64,000 nt of DNA from Rosettibacter sp964572725 (GTDB taxonomy: Bacteria > Bacteroidota > Ignavibacteria > Ignavibacteriales > Melioribacteraceae): positions 50,947 to 114,946 of the forward strand of contig CAZNFW010000002.1 in NCBI GenBank assembly GCA_964572725.1. The letters are read 5' to 3'. The notes under the pieces were generated by a model that did no database searches, was not told the DNA's origin, and saw only the letters and a list, made by a program, of their open reading frames with translations. This document shows positions 42,982 through 52,998 of this stretch, in pieces; position 1 is the stretch's first letter; every line of letters begins with the position of its first letter. The position numbers and the translations under genes are program-made.

Positions 42982-45033
42982 TTGTTTGTTATAGAAAAAG
43001 AAAACAAAAATGAATCTTCTGTTTATACTTTACAAAATAAACAAGAAGAATTAGATAAATACTATTCCAGTAAAAAACTCGGTTCGTTTGTAGAAAATGG
43101 TAAAACATATTTCAGACTTTTTGCTCCATCAGCTATTCAGGTAAGATTATGCATATTTGAAAATCCTGAAGATAAAATTCATAAAGAATATTTTATGACA
43201 AAAGACAACGATGGGGTCTGGGAAATTGAAATTGATTCTGAACTTTATAATAAATTTTATGGATATAAAGTTTATCATGAAGGAGAAGATTTAGCAAACT
43301 CTCACAAACCAATTTGCATAGACCCTTATTCAAAAGCAGTAGCAACTTTTACATCATACTTCAATCCTCGAGTTTCAATAATTATAAAAGATGAACCTTT
43401 TGATTGGGAAGGAACTTCATGGCAAAAAATTGACTGGCGAGATTTAATTGTTTATGAAATGCATATTCGAGATATGACAGCTCACAAATCTTCAGGTGCA
43501 AAAAAATCAGGAACTTACCTTGGATTAATTGAAGAAGGAATTACTGGAGGTATTGACTACATTAAATCACTTGGTGTTAACGCAGTCGAATTAATGCCCA
43601 TTCAGGAATTTGGTTATTGTGAAGCTCCTTTTGGAAAGCTAAAAGGAAATTTTTTAAATAGCTGGAATCCTTATGAAAGAAATCATTGGGGTTATATGAC
43701 AGCAGCATTCTTCGCTCCTTCTGCTTATTATTCTGAAACTAATTTCAAATGGAATAAATGGATTGGAAAAAGTGGAAAACAAATAAATGAATTTAAAAAT
43801 GTTGTCAAAACTTTTCATAAAAATGGAATTGCTGTGATAATGGATGTAGTTTATAACCATCTTTCCGAATATGAACTTGGCAACTTAAAACAAATCGATA
43901 AAGAATATTACTTTCGGCTTGATGAAAATGGAAATTATATTTCTCACAGCGGATGCGGAAATGATTTAAAAACAGAAAGACCTATGTTAAGAAGATTAAT
44001 AGTTGACAGCATTTTATACTGGATGAAAGAATATTACATAGATGGATTCCGTTTTGATTTGGGAACATTGATTGACTGGGAAACAATTGAAATGATTGGA
44101 AAGGAAGCAAGAAAAATTAATCCAAATGTTATATTAATTTCAGAAGCATGGGGAGGCGGATATAATCCGAAAGGTTTTTCAGAAAGAAATTTCGCAGCGT
44201 GGAATGACCAGATAAGAAATGGTATTAAAGGTGAAAATCCATTTTATGGATTAGGATGGATTTTCGGTAAATGGTATGGCAATAATTCACCACCAAGAAT
44301 AAAAAGTTACGTTAATGGAACATTGGTAAGAGATCAATTTGGTATTTTTTATAAAAAAGAACATTCAGTTAATTATCTTGAATCTCATGATGGTTATACA
44401 CTTGGAGATTTTATCAGAATAGCAGAAAATAAATTACCACCAAATAAAGTAATACATAATGTGAATAAATTTGTAAAACTAACTCCAAGACAGATGAAGT
44501 TAAATAAACTTGCTGCTTTGTTTCTCTTAACTTCTCAAGGCATTGTAATGATTCATGAAGGACAGGAGTTTGCCCGCACAAAAATTATATCTTCTAAAAC
44601 CAAATATAATGATTCACACAAAGGTCAAATTGATTATAATTCTTATAACAAAGATAATTCAACAAACTATTTAAATTATTATCACCGTGATATTAACTTA
44701 GAATTATATAGTTACTACAAAGGACTTATAGAACTGAGAAATTATTATTCAGCTTTAAGAAGAGCTGATTACAGTGATATTTCATTTTATGACCATTATG
44801 AAAGTGAATTTGGTTTTTGTTACTTATTAAAAAGTGAAGATGATGTATTTATGATACTTTTTAATGCAGAACAAGAAAAAAATCTTGAATTTCCTTTGCC
44901 CAATGGTTCATGGGAAGTGCTTGTTGATAAAAATTCGGCTGGTGTAAAACCTTTATATAAAATTTCTAAGAAAATAATTTTAGAACCAATTACAGGAGCA
45001 GTTCTAAAACAAGTCAAAACACATTCTAACTGA
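42982..45033 (+). CDS. GH13 debranching enzyme (pullulanase/isoamylase type)
   Basis: 683 residues. An N-terminal CBM48-like sandwich (SFVENGKTYFRLFAPSAIQV) precedes the alpha-amylase barrel. Catalytic residues read as nucleophile Asp359 (GFRFDLG), acid/base Glu388 (ISEAWG) and Asp470 (ESHDGYT). MDVVYNHLSEYE is region I. No signal peptide, so it should debranch stored glycogen in the cytoplasm, cutting alpha-1,6 bonds. Start is TTG 42982 with AAAGGTGAT upstream; no in-frame ATG lies nearby. Pullulanase and GlgX-type specificity cannot be told apart by eye. Confidence 0.85.
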   Translation: MFVIEKENKNESSVYTLQNKQEELDKYYSSKKLGSFVENGKTYFRLFAPSAIQVRLCIFENPEDKIHKEYFMTKDNDGVWEIEIDSELYNKFYGYKVYHEGEDLANSHKPICIDPYSKAVATFTSYFNPRVSIIIKDEPFDWEGTSWQKIDWRDLIVYEMHIRDMTAHKSSGAKKSGTYLGLIEEGITGGIDYIKSLGVNAVELMPIQEFGYCEAPFGKLKGNFLNSWNPYERNHWGYMTAAFFAPSAYYSETNFKWNKWIGKSGKQINEFKNVVKTFHKNGIAVIMDVVYNHLSEYELGNLKQIDKEYYFRLDENGNYISHSGCGNDLKTERPMLRRLIVDSILYWMKEYYIDGFRFDLGTLIDWETIEMIGKEARKINPNVILISEAWGGGYNPKGFSERNFAAWNDQIRNGIKGENPFYGLGWIFGKWYGNNSPPRIKSYVNGTLVRDQFGIFYKKEHSVNYLESHDGYTLGDFIRIAENKLPPNKVIHNVNKFVKLTPRQMKLNKLAALFLLTSQGIVMIHEGQEFARTKIISSKTKYNDSHKGQIDYNSYNKDNSTNYLNYYHRDINLELYSYYKGLIELRNYYSALRRADYSDISFYDHYESEFGFCYLLKSEDDVFMILFNAEQEKNLEFPLPNGSWEVLVDKNSAGVKPLYKISKKIILEPITGAVLKQVKTHSN

Positions 45034-45254
45034 ACAATAAAGAGCATTAGAAATTGGTTTTTGAAATTTATTGTCGCACCCTTTATTAATTATTGTTCGA
45101 ATTTAATCATTCATTTCTGGTTTAATGCACTTTTTCTTAATTTTGCAATAAAATTAAACAAAATTTTGATTATCATTTAATAATACGGTGTTTAATATGA
45201 TATTTAATAAGACAAAAACATTCTTTGCTCTCTGAATAAAATTAAAGGCGTGTA

Positions 45255-46475
45255 ATGAAAATATTTGATGAGTATAATACTTCAGAACAAATTTTTGAAA
45301 AAGCTTCGCAGGTCAAATCAAAATTTGAAGAAGCTTTTGGAGATTCTGGTAACTCTGTCGTAACAGTAACTCCTGTAAGTATGATTCTTCTTGGAGACCA
45401 CACACATTACAATGATGGCATATTATTATCGGCATCGCTGAATAAATATTCTATTGTCGTTTTAAGAAAAAGAAAAGATAAATATGTAAAAATCATCAAT
45501 GCAGATAATCATAGAACAATTGAATTTACTCTTAATAACATTCCTGATGAACAGAGCATAGATTTTAAATATCACGTTGGATTAGTAAAACTTTTTAAGA
45601 AAAACAATTTAATTCAAAACGGATTTGATTGTGTTTATTTATCAGAAGTGCCCGAATGCATGGGTATTGGGAAATATGCTTCACTTCAGACTGGCTTTGC
45701 TTCTGCGTTAAAAAAATCTTTTAGATTAAAGCTGAACATTGAAGAATTGGTAGATTTAATTTATCAAAATGATTTAAATATTATTGGCAAGATTTCCAAT
45801 AAAACTCATTACTATACTGCTGTGTTATCAAAAAAGAACAAATTCTTTTTTTACGATTTGCGTTCAAAAGAATTCACTTCAATTCCTATGAAAAATAACT
45901 TTGAAGTTGTTGTAATAGATACAGGGGAAAGAATTAATAATTCATTAAAAATTTGTAATGAAAGAATAGAAGAATGTGAAATTGGTGTAAAGGGTTTAAG
46001 ACTTTACATATGGGGAATCAAAAATTTGCGTGATGTTGGATTAGAATTTTTAATTAAACATTATCATATGCTTCCAAGAAAAATATTTAATCGTGTTCTT
46101 TATAATGTTAAAGAAAGAGAGCGGGTGGAAAAAGCTGTTGCAAGTCTCAGAGAAAATTCATTTGATGAATTTGGAAAATGTATTGTTGAATCTCACTGGA
46201 GTATGTCTAAAGATTACGAACTTAGCTGTGACAACTGTGATTTTATTGTTTCAAAAGCAATGGAACACGAATGTGTAATTGGTTCTAAAATTATAAGCTG
46301 TAATTCTTTGCGAAGCACTTATCATATTGTCAAAAAAGATTGTTCTGAAAATTTTATAAATTATATTCAGTATTTATACAAAGAAAAATTTGGTCAAGAA
46401 TTAATTATTCATAAATTTAATTTTACAGATGGAATGAAAGAATTCTCTTCAAGGAAATTAGAAAAGGTTATTTAA
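45255..46475 (+). CDS. Galactokinase-like GHMP protein with degenerate active site
   Basis: 406 residues with galactokinase length and layout. The N-terminal signature is altered: VSMILLGDHTHYNDG (residues 41-55) in place of GRVNLIGEHTDYNDG. The ATP loop reads GIGKYASLQTG (137-147) without the LSSSA serines. The catalytic aspartate segment (GIMDQ in active enzymes) is replaced by NIIGKISNKTHY. The C-terminal glycine-rich motif is missing in GSKIISCNSLRSTYHIV. A sugar-sensing or scaffold role is possible; catalysis looks unlikely. The frame is open and full length, so it is not a simple pseudogene. Confidence 0.72.
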   Translation: MKIFDEYNTSEQIFEKASQVKSKFEEAFGDSGNSVVTVTPVSMILLGDHTHYNDGILLSASLNKYSIVVLRKRKDKYVKIINADNHRTIEFTLNNIPDEQSIDFKYHVGLVKLFKKNNLIQNGFDCVYLSEVPECMGIGKYASLQTGFASALKKSFRLKLNIEELVDLIYQNDLNIIGKISNKTHYYTAVLSKKNKFFFYDLRSKEFTSIPMKNNFEVVVIDTGERINNSLKICNERIEECEIGVKGLRLYIWGIKNLRDVGLEFLIKHYHMLPRKIFNRVLYNVKERERVEKAVASLRENSFDEFGKCIVESHWSMSKDYELSCDNCDFIVSKAMEHECVIGSKIISCNSLRSTYHIVKKDCSENFINYIQYLYKEKFGQELIIHKFNFTDGMKEFSSRKLEKVI

Positions 46476-46617
46476 TTTTCAGTGCAAAATTTTTTCCACA
46501 CCGTAATAACCAAAACACTGTAAAATTATTTTTTGTAACAAATTTTATATCACAAAATCAACTTGATTTTAATATACCTTAATAATACATTTTCTATTGA
46601 ATTTCTCAGGAGTATAA

Positions 46618-48039
46618 ATGAATTTTTCAGAAGAATATTTTGATGATTATAATTCGTATATAAGCGAAGAAGAAATTAAATCAAAAATTAATTTATGCCG
46701 TGATTATATCGATAATGGTCAGATACTTTCAAATCTTGATTTAATAGAAGACACAATTCAACTTTGTCTTGAATATGATTACATTGAAGATGGATTGTAT
46801 TTGACAGATGCTGTGCTTCAAGTTGCACCATATAATTCAGACACATGGCAATTTAAAGGCATTTTCTTGAATAACTCTTTCGACTTCGAAGAAGCTTATA
46901 AGTGTTTTCAGAAAGCTCTTTCGCTTAATCCCAATGATGTTGATTCATATATTAATATTTCAATTGCTGAAGATAATCTTGGAATGTTTGAAGAAGCAAT
47001 TGAATCACTCAACAAAGCTTTATCGATAGAACCAAATAATGAGGAAACTTTATACAGCCTTGGACTTTTATACGAACGAAAAGATAAGTTTGATGAAGCT
47101 ATATATAATTTTAAGAAAGCAATTGAAATTGACCCGGCATTTGCAGAAGCATGGTATGAATTAGGATATTGTTACGAAAATTCAGATAAACTTGAAGAAG
47201 CTTTAAAAGCTTACGAAGTATATCTTGATTATGAGCCTGATAGTTATACCGCATGGTATAACAAAGGAATTGTTCATTTAAGATTGGAAGAATGGAAAAA
47301 AGCAATTGATGCTTTTGAATTTTCAATTGCACTTAAAGATGATTTTTCAAGTTCATGGTTCAACTGCGGTTATGCATATTTTAAGTTAGGTAAATTTAAT
47401 GAAGCACTTAATGCTTATAAAAAAGCTTATGAATTAGATCGTGATGATGAAACAATTCTTTTTAATATGGGACAAACATATGAAGAGATGGGCTCATTTC
47501 ACAATGCAATTAAATGTTACAACGAAGCTATAAAATTAGACCCCGAATATTATGAAGCATACTTAGCGCGTGGATATTGTTATGATTCAATCGGAAAATA
47601 TCAGCTTGCATTAAAAGATTTTAACACTGCAATTTCTTTAACATCAAACCCTGAAGATGCATGGTATGCTAAAGCTGATCTGGAATATTCACTTGGCAAA
47701 CTTCAGGATTCTGTTGAAAGCTACAAAAAAGCTATTGAGATAAATCCTGATAACTTTAGTGCTTGGTTTAAATTAGCAGAAACATATTTTGAAATGGGAA
47801 GATGGATTGAATCATTAAATGCATACGATGAATGCTTGAGATTGAAACCCGATTATGCTGGAATTTATTACAACAAAGCTAAAATAAATTTTCTATTAAG
47901 CCATACACAGCAGGCTATCGATTGTTTGAAAAAAGCTTTTGAGCTTGACCCTGATATTAAAAATGAATTTACCAAAGATTATCCTGATGTAAAATCTTCA
48001 AAACTTTTTATTAAACTGCTCGAAGAAAATAAATCTTGA
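46618..48039 (+). CDS. TPR-repeat protein
   Basis: 473 residues made of about eleven to twelve tetratricopeptide repeats from residue 60 on. Regular copies include EEAIESLNKALSIEPNNEE, DEAIYNFKKAIEIDPAFAE and HNAIKCYNEAIKLDPEYYE. No signal peptide or membrane helix, so it is cytoplasmic and probably a protein-interaction scaffold. AGGAG stands 6 bases before the ATG. Its stop is within 9 bases of the aroE ATG (or overlaps a TTG start), so the two are cotranscribed. Partner proteins are unknown. Confidence 0.9.
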   Translation: MNFSEEYFDDYNSYISEEEIKSKINLCRDYIDNGQILSNLDLIEDTIQLCLEYDYIEDGLYLTDAVLQVAPYNSDTWQFKGIFLNNSFDFEEAYKCFQKALSLNPNDVDSYINISIAEDNLGMFEEAIESLNKALSIEPNNEETLYSLGLLYERKDKFDEAIYNFKKAIEIDPAFAEAWYELGYCYENSDKLEEALKAYEVYLDYEPDSYTAWYNKGIVHLRLEEWKKAIDAFEFSIALKDDFSSSWFNCGYAYFKLGKFNEALNAYKKAYELDRDDETILFNMGQTYEEMGSFHNAIKCYNEAIKLDPEYYEAYLARGYCYDSIGKYQLALKDFNTAISLTSNPEDAWYAKADLEYSLGKLQDSVESYKKAIEINPDNFSAWFKLAETYFEMGRWIESLNAYDECLRLKPDYAGIYYNKAKINFLLSHTQQAIDCLKKAFELDPDIKNEFTKDYPDVKSSKLFIKLLEENKS

Positions 48040-48047
48040 AGATTACC

Positions 48048-48926
48048 ATGCAAATCCAGAATAAATTTAATCACAATACTAAAATTGTTGGAGTAATTGG
48101 TCATCCAATTAAACATTCTTATTCTCCATTAATGCACAATATCGCTTTTGAATTATCTGGCTTAAATTATATTTATCTTCCTTTTGATGTTCCGCCTTCT
48201 GCATTAAAAGATTCACTTAAAGGAATGATAGCACTTGGAATAAAAGGATTTAATGTTACAATTCCACTTAAAGAAAAAGTATTGCCATTTCTTAAAGATA
48301 TATCAGAAGAAGCAGGTATTATTGGTGCTGTAAATACAATTGTAAATGACGATGGAATTTTAAGAGGTTATAATACAGATGTGCTTGGCGTAACAGAATC
48401 TTTGCTTCCTTTCAAAGAAGAACTGCAGGGAGCTACTGTTACAGTTATTGGTGCAGGCGGAGCATCAAGAAGTGTAATTTATTCATTAATACGCAACTTT
48501 AAAGTAGATAGAATTAATATTGTAAACAGAACTGAACAATTAGCTGAATCACTAAAAGAATATTTTTCGACAAAAATGATTTTTTCAAATATCAAATCTT
48601 ATCCGCTTGTTCCTCCAGATTTAATTGACATTTTTAGAAATTCTAAATTAATTGTTAATACTACATCAATTGGAATGTATCCTGATGTTGATGATGCTGC
48701 TACAACAATTTTAGAATCTTTCACAAAAGACCAGATTGTGTTTGATGTGGTTTATACTCCAATTAAAACAAAATTGCTTAAGCTTGCCGAATCTCAAGGA
48801 GCAAGAATTATTACAGGATTGAAAATGTTTGTAGAACAGGGAGCTAAATCATACGAAATCTGGACAGGCGAACAAATGCCAAAAGAAAAAGTTTATAAAG
48901 CTTTAGAGTCTTATCTTCTAAGTTAA
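48048..48926 (+). CDS. aroE: Shikimate dehydrogenase (AroE)
   Basis: NADPH-dependent reduction of 3-dehydroshikimate in aromatic amino acid synthesis. Motifs are GHPIKHSYSPLMHN, NVTIPLKEK (catalytic Lys75), GYNTDVLG (Asp111) and the nucleotide loop VIGAGGASRSVIY. Start is set at ATG 48048 (292 residues); a TTG at 48036 overlapping the TPR stop would add four residues. It is translated behind the TPR gene, and other aro genes are not nearby. Confidence 0.92.
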   Translation: MQIQNKFNHNTKIVGVIGHPIKHSYSPLMHNIAFELSGLNYIYLPFDVPPSALKDSLKGMIALGIKGFNVTIPLKEKVLPFLKDISEEAGIIGAVNTIVNDDGILRGYNTDVLGVTESLLPFKEELQGATVTVIGAGGASRSVIYSLIRNFKVDRINIVNRTEQLAESLKEYFSTKMIFSNIKSYPLVPPDLIDIFRNSKLIVNTTSIGMYPDVDDAATTILESFTKDQIVFDVVYTPIKTKLLKLAESQGARIITGLKMFVEQGAKSYEIWTGEQMPKEKVYKALESYLLS

Positions 48927-49052
48927 ATATTCTACAATCATTTTTGCTGCAGTTAATTCTTCAATAAATAAATATCACAAAAAATATTTTTTCATCTGTG
49001 AAATTTTTTTATTTATGAGCTGACAGCAATAATCATTTTATCTGCTCAATAA

Positions 49053-49952
49053 TTATTTGATTAAATGCATAAAAATATTTTCCAGTGATGGGACAGTAAT
49101 TCTTGAATCAATGATTTCAATATCATTTTCTGTGAGAATGTTTAGTAATTCTTTATAGTCATAGGAAATATCTGTAATAACATTTATTCTATCACCAAAA
49201 AGCTGAACTTCATAATTAGTTTTTTCTTTAAATGTGCTATAAGCTTTTCTTACAGGACTGCAAACAATTTCTATTACCTGTTTATTTATTCTTTCTTTTA
49301 ATTTATCTGGCTGGTCGAGTGCAATTATTTCACCTTTGTTCATCATAGCGATTCTATGACATCTTTCTGCTTCGTCAAGATATGGAGTTGTCATAAAAAT
49401 TGTAATCCCTTCTTTAAGAAGCTGTGATAAAATTTTCCAGAAATCACGTCTTGAAACAGGGTCAACGCCTGTTGTTGGTTCATCTAAAAATAAAATTTGC
49501 GGTTTGTGAATTAAACTGCATGCAAGTGCAAGTTTTTGTTTCATTCCTCCAGATAATTGTTCTGCAAGTCTTTTACGAAATGGTTTTAATCGGGTAAATT
49601 CTAATAATTCTTCTCTTCTTTTATGATAATTTAGAACATTATGAATCTCTGCAAAAAACTCAATGTTTTCATCTACAGTTAAATCGCCGTAAAGGCTGAA
49701 TTTTTGTGAAAGATATCCGATATTGTTCTGAATTTCCTTTTTTTCTTTTAAAATATTTTTTCCTAATAAATTCACTTCTCCATCATCAGGTTTAATTAAT
49801 CCGCACATTATTCTGATAGTTGTAGTTTTACCTGCACCATCAGGTCCAACTAAACCAAACATTTCCCCTTGGTAAACAATAAGACTGATTCCATTTACAG
49901 CTTTTACATCTCCATAAGACTTATATAAGTTTTTTATTTCGATTGGATACAT
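49053..49952 (-). CDS. ABC transporter ATP-binding protein (drug/ABC-2 export type)
   Basis: 299 residues. Walker A GPDGAGKTTTIRI, signature LSGGMKQKLALA and Walker B ILFLDEPTTGVDP, followed by a C-terminal accessory domain of about 80 residues as in CcmA/YhbF-like exporters. It follows a HlyD-type adaptor and a TetR regulator on the same strand after a 166-base gap. In comparable loci one or two ABC-2 permease genes come next, but here the convergent aroE gene follows, so the permease is missing from the locus. Confidence 0.87.
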   Translation of the reverse strand: MYPIEIKNLYKSYGDVKAVNGISLIVYQGEMFGLVGPDGAGKTTTIRIMCGLIKPDDGEVNLLGKNILKEKKEIQNNIGYLSQKFSLYGDLTVDENIEFFAEIHNVLNYHKRREELLEFTRLKPFRKRLAEQLSGGMKQKLALACSLIHKPQILFLDEPTTGVDPVSRRDFWKILSQLLKEGITIFMTTPYLDEAERCHRIAMMNKGEIIALDQPDKLKERINKQVIEIVCSPVRKAYSTFKEKTNYEVQLFGDRINVITDISYDYKELLNILTENDIEIIDSRITVPSLENIFMHLIK

Positions 49953-50118
49953 TCTGATTACTTAGATAAATTTTTGTCTATTATTTTGTTACAATTTTAA
50001 TGTATGATTCTTATTGATATTTTTTTGAGTACTAAATTTATATACAATTTAATTTCACTTAATTAATGAGTTATTAAATTTATTTTGTTTAATGATTAGA
50101 ACTTTTAATGTAAACAGC

Positions 50119-51120
50119 TTAGCCTGAAATTTTTATTTTAGCATCTGCGGGCATTCCTGCTTTTAATTCAAAACCGGGATTTGGAATTTTTATTTTTACT
50201 TCAAAAACAAGTTTAGTTCTTTCATCTTTTGTTTGAATGTTCTTTGGCGTAAATTCAGCTTCTGGTGAAATATAAATTACTGTTCCTTCGTAAATTTTAT
50301 CTTTGAAGGAATCAATACTTACTTCTGCTTTTTGTCCAAGTTTAATTTTTCCTAAATTCGTCTCCGAAACATAAATTGAAAGTTTTACTTCCGACAAATC
50401 AGAAATTTTAAAAAGTGACGACATCATTGAAACTGTTTCACCCTGTTCAATAAATTTTTTCACAATGAACCCATTAACGGGCGAAGTAACAAAACAGTCG
50501 TGAATATTTTTTTGTATTAATTCGACTGAGGCTTCAGCTTTTTCATAATTTGCTTTTGCTTGAGCAATTTCTTCGGGTCGGGCATAATTTTTAATTTTAC
50601 TATATAATTCTTTTGCAGAATTTAACTGAGCAAGAGAAACTTCATAACGAGTTAATGCTTCCTCATATTGTCTTCTGTTTATTGAATTTGTTTGATATAA
50701 ATTTTCCATTCTGTCTTTATCATTTTTTGCAAGAATGAAATTTGCTTCTGCTTGTTTTAATGATTCTTCTGCCTGTTTAATATCTTCTTTTCGTGCGCCT
50801 TTTAGTAGTAAATCGTATTGAGCTTTTGCAATGTCACGATTTGCAATTGCCTGCTTTAACTGGATTAATAATGTTTCCTGGTCAATTATTAAAATAGTAT
50901 CACCTGCAAAAACCTTGTCACCCTCGTCCTTGAGTATTTTTATTACTTTGCCTGCAACCTGAGAACTAATAACAATTTCTGTAGCTTCAATAGTGCCGGA
51001 CTCTTCAATATAATTTTGATTATTGTTATTACATCCGTTGAAAATTAGAATCATCAATAATAGAAAAAATAATTTTATTTTATTTTGTTGAGCATTTAAA
51101 AAGCCTCTTTTCGAAATCAT
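50119..51120 (-). CDS. HlyD-family periplasmic adaptor, probable lipoprotein
   Basis: 333 residues. N-terminal signal with lipobox LIFNGC, then the lipoyl half-motif SGTIEATEIVISSQVAGKV, a long coiled-coil hairpin (about 90-200), the second lipoyl half (VTSPVNGFIVKKFIEQGE) and a beta-barrel domain. Such proteins connect inner-membrane exporters to the outer membrane, as in YbhG-type ABC pumps. It follows the TetR gene by 15 bases and precedes the ABC ATPase. Confidence 0.87.
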   Translation of the reverse strand: MISKRGFLNAQQNKIKLFFLLLMILIFNGCNNNNQNYIEESGTIEATEIVISSQVAGKVIKILKDEGDKVFAGDTILIIDQETLLIQLKQAIANRDIAKAQYDLLLKGARKEDIKQAEESLKQAEANFILAKNDKDRMENLYQTNSINRRQYEEALTRYEVSLAQLNSAKELYSKIKNYARPEEIAQAKANYEKAEASVELIQKNIHDCFVTSPVNGFIVKKFIEQGETVSMMSSLFKISDLSEVKLSIYVSETNLGKIKLGQKAEVSIDSFKDKIYEGTVIYISPEAEFTPKNIQTKDERTKLVFEVKIKIPNPGFELKAGMPADAKIKISG

Positions 51121-51135
51121 ATTAACCTACTTTTA

Positions 51136-51756
51136 TTAGTTGAATGCTTGTTTATTATTCTTTGATAGTTTCTTATAAATTTTTTTTCCTTTTTCTGTTA
51201 ATATTCCATTAATCAATATTTTTAATGTTGAGTTAATTGCTTCACTTATTGAAAAATTATTGTTCATTATGAAATCTGGATTTACAACTGCCTGAACTGA
51301 ACTTAAAAATACATTTATGATAATTTGATGTGGAACATTAACAATAACGCCTTCTTTTATTCCCTGTTCAAAAATTATAGAAATATTTTTGTTAATCATT
51401 TTGTTACGAAAAGAATTCATTTCTTTCCACAAAGAAGGTTGATAATGTCTCAAATCATCAAGCCACTTTTCACTCATTCTGTTAAGTCCAATATTTTTAA
51501 TAATACTTATTATGGATATAATTTTTTCGATTGAATGTTGATTGCTCTTAACGATGTCTTCAATTTCTTTTTTCATTTTGTGCATAAAAGAATAGGCAGT
51601 AGACTTTACAAGTTCTTCTTTCGAAGGAAAATGTTTGTAAATAGTTTTTTTGCTCATTCTGAGAGACGAAGCAAGTTCATCCATTGAAATTTTGTGAAAG
51701 CCCTCTTTAAAGAATATTTCTTCTGTAAACAAAAGTATCTTTTCTTTTTCGTTCAT
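51136..51756 (-). CDS. TetR-family transcriptional regulator
   Basis: 206 residues. The N-terminal helix-turn-helix reads ISMDELASSLRMSKKTIYKHFPSKEEL, typical of TetR. The C-terminal ligand domain is not assignable. First gene of the cluster with the HlyD-like adaptor and ABC ATPase, the layout of the CecR-YbhGFSR type, so it probably represses these genes and itself. Confidence 0.9.
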   Translation of the reverse strand: MNEKEKILLFTEEIFFKEGFHKISMDELASSLRMSKKTIYKHFPSKEELVKSTAYSFMHKMKKEIEDIVKSNQHSIEKIISIISIIKNIGLNRMSEKWLDDLRHYQPSLWKEMNSFRNKMINKNISIIFEQGIKEGVIVNVPHQIIINVFLSSVQAVVNPDFIMNNNFSISEAINSTLKILINGILTEKGKKIYKKLSKNNKQAFN

Positions 51757-51846
51757 TGGGAATTAATAATAAGTCTGAAGTAAATATAAATATCAGGAAA
51801 CTAAAGAGTCAAATATTAGTTTCCAGAGTATCTTATTTATGGGAAG

Positions 51847-52443
51847 TTATGATTTTATTCCTACAAATCTTATTACAATTGCTTCTCCCTTGTGAGCATT
51901 GCCCTCGTTTAAAAATATTTTTTCTTTTGAGAATTTTTCAAATTCAAGGTCAATAAAATCTTCTGCAATATCTTCAAGTGAATAAAGCAAAGATTCGTCT
52001 TTTGGACCTCCCGAATTGTATTTTATTTGTTCTTTTTCAAAAACTTCAATTATTACTCTGCCATTTGGTTTTAATGCATTTATAATGTTTTTGTGAAGTT
52101 TTTTTCTTAAATCTTCGTTTAAGTGTAAGTAAAATATGCCTATAGCATCATAATAATTTATTTGGGGAATGTATTCTGCAATATCTTGAATGATATAATT
52201 AATTTCTACTTTATTTTCATTTGCAAGATTGTGTGCTTTTCTTTTAGCTTCTTCACTAAAATCAACTGCATCAACTTTCCAGCCAAGTTTTGCAGCATAA
52301 ACAGCGTTTCTTCCTTCCCCCTCTCCAAGAAATAGTATTTTTCCCGGTTGAATTTTTTGCAGCTCTTGTATCAAAAATTCATTTGGTTCTTTGCCATAAA
52401 TATATTCATTTATTGAGTATCTTTTATTCCATAATTCTTTCAT
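51847..52443 (-). CDS. Class I SAM-dependent methyltransferase (TehB-like)
   Basis: 198 residues from ATG 52443 (MKELWNKRY), with AAGGT upstream; a TTG at 52476 would add 11 residues. YIYGKEPNEFL near the start, the AdoMet loop ILFLGEGEGRNAVYAAKLGW and VDAVDFSEEA are those of small-molecule methyltransferases such as TehB or thiopurine-type enzymes. Substrate unknown. It is transcribed away from the GroES-like gene. Confidence 0.82.
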   Translation of the reverse strand: MKELWNKRYSINEYIYGKEPNEFLIQELQKIQPGKILFLGEGEGRNAVYAAKLGWKVDAVDFSEEAKRKAHNLANENKVEINYIIQDIAEYIPQINYYDAIGIFYLHLNEDLRKKLHKNIINALKPNGRVIIEVFEKEQIKYNSGGPKDESLLYSLEDIAEDFIDLEFEKFSKEKIFLNEGNAHKGEAIVIRFVGIKS

Positions 52444-52515
52444 TCTGTTTTTACCTTGTTTGAAGCTCTGAACCAAGTTTTATATTTTTGTATATGTAAT
52501 ATATAGAAGTTAACA

Positions 52516-52878
52516 TTGATTAACACAGATAAAATAATAATAGTAGGCGACCGTGTTTTAATAAAGCCGGAAGAAAATCTTGAAAGAACAAACAGTGGTC
52601 TTTATTTACCTCCCGGTGTACATGAAAAAGAAAAAGTTCAGGGAGGTTATGTAATTAAGGTTGGACCTGGTTATCCAATTGGAATTCCGGTTGATGACGA
52701 CGAACCCTGGAAAGAACGAAAATCAATAAAATATTTTCCTCTTCAAGCAAGAGAAGGAGATTTCGCATTGTTCCTTCGTAAAGATGCTATCGAAGTTGAA
52801 ATTGAAAAACAAAAATTTGTTATTGTAAATCAATCCGCAATTCTGCTCCTTTATCGTGACGAAGAACTGCTGAGTTAG
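52516..52878 (+). CDS. GroES-like co-chaperonin domain protein
   Basis: 120 residues with a Cpn10 fold: VGDRVLIKPEENLERTNSGLYLPPG near the N-terminus, then a mobile-loop and roof-like insert unlike normal GroES, and the closing FVIVNQSAILLLYRD. Typical GroES has about 95 residues, and the central region here (GYPIGIPVDDDEPWKERKS) is extra. No groL follows. Start is TTG 52516 with no clear Shine-Dalgarno, so the true start is uncertain. It is probably a second, specialised GroES-type protein. Confidence 0.75.
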   Translation: MINTDKIIIVGDRVLIKPEENLERTNSGLYLPPGVHEKEKVQGGYVIKVGPGYPIGIPVDDDEPWKERKSIKYFPLQAREGDFALFLRKDAIEVEIEKQKFVIVNQSAILLLYRDEELLS

Positions 52879-52998
52879 AACTTATTAAAAGATGATAATT
52901 CTAAAAAATTCTGTTACTTTTTATTTGTACCATCAGGTGATATAAAGCACATTTATAAAGAGATTAATAATAATTTTTTTTGCTTATTTTAAGCATAA

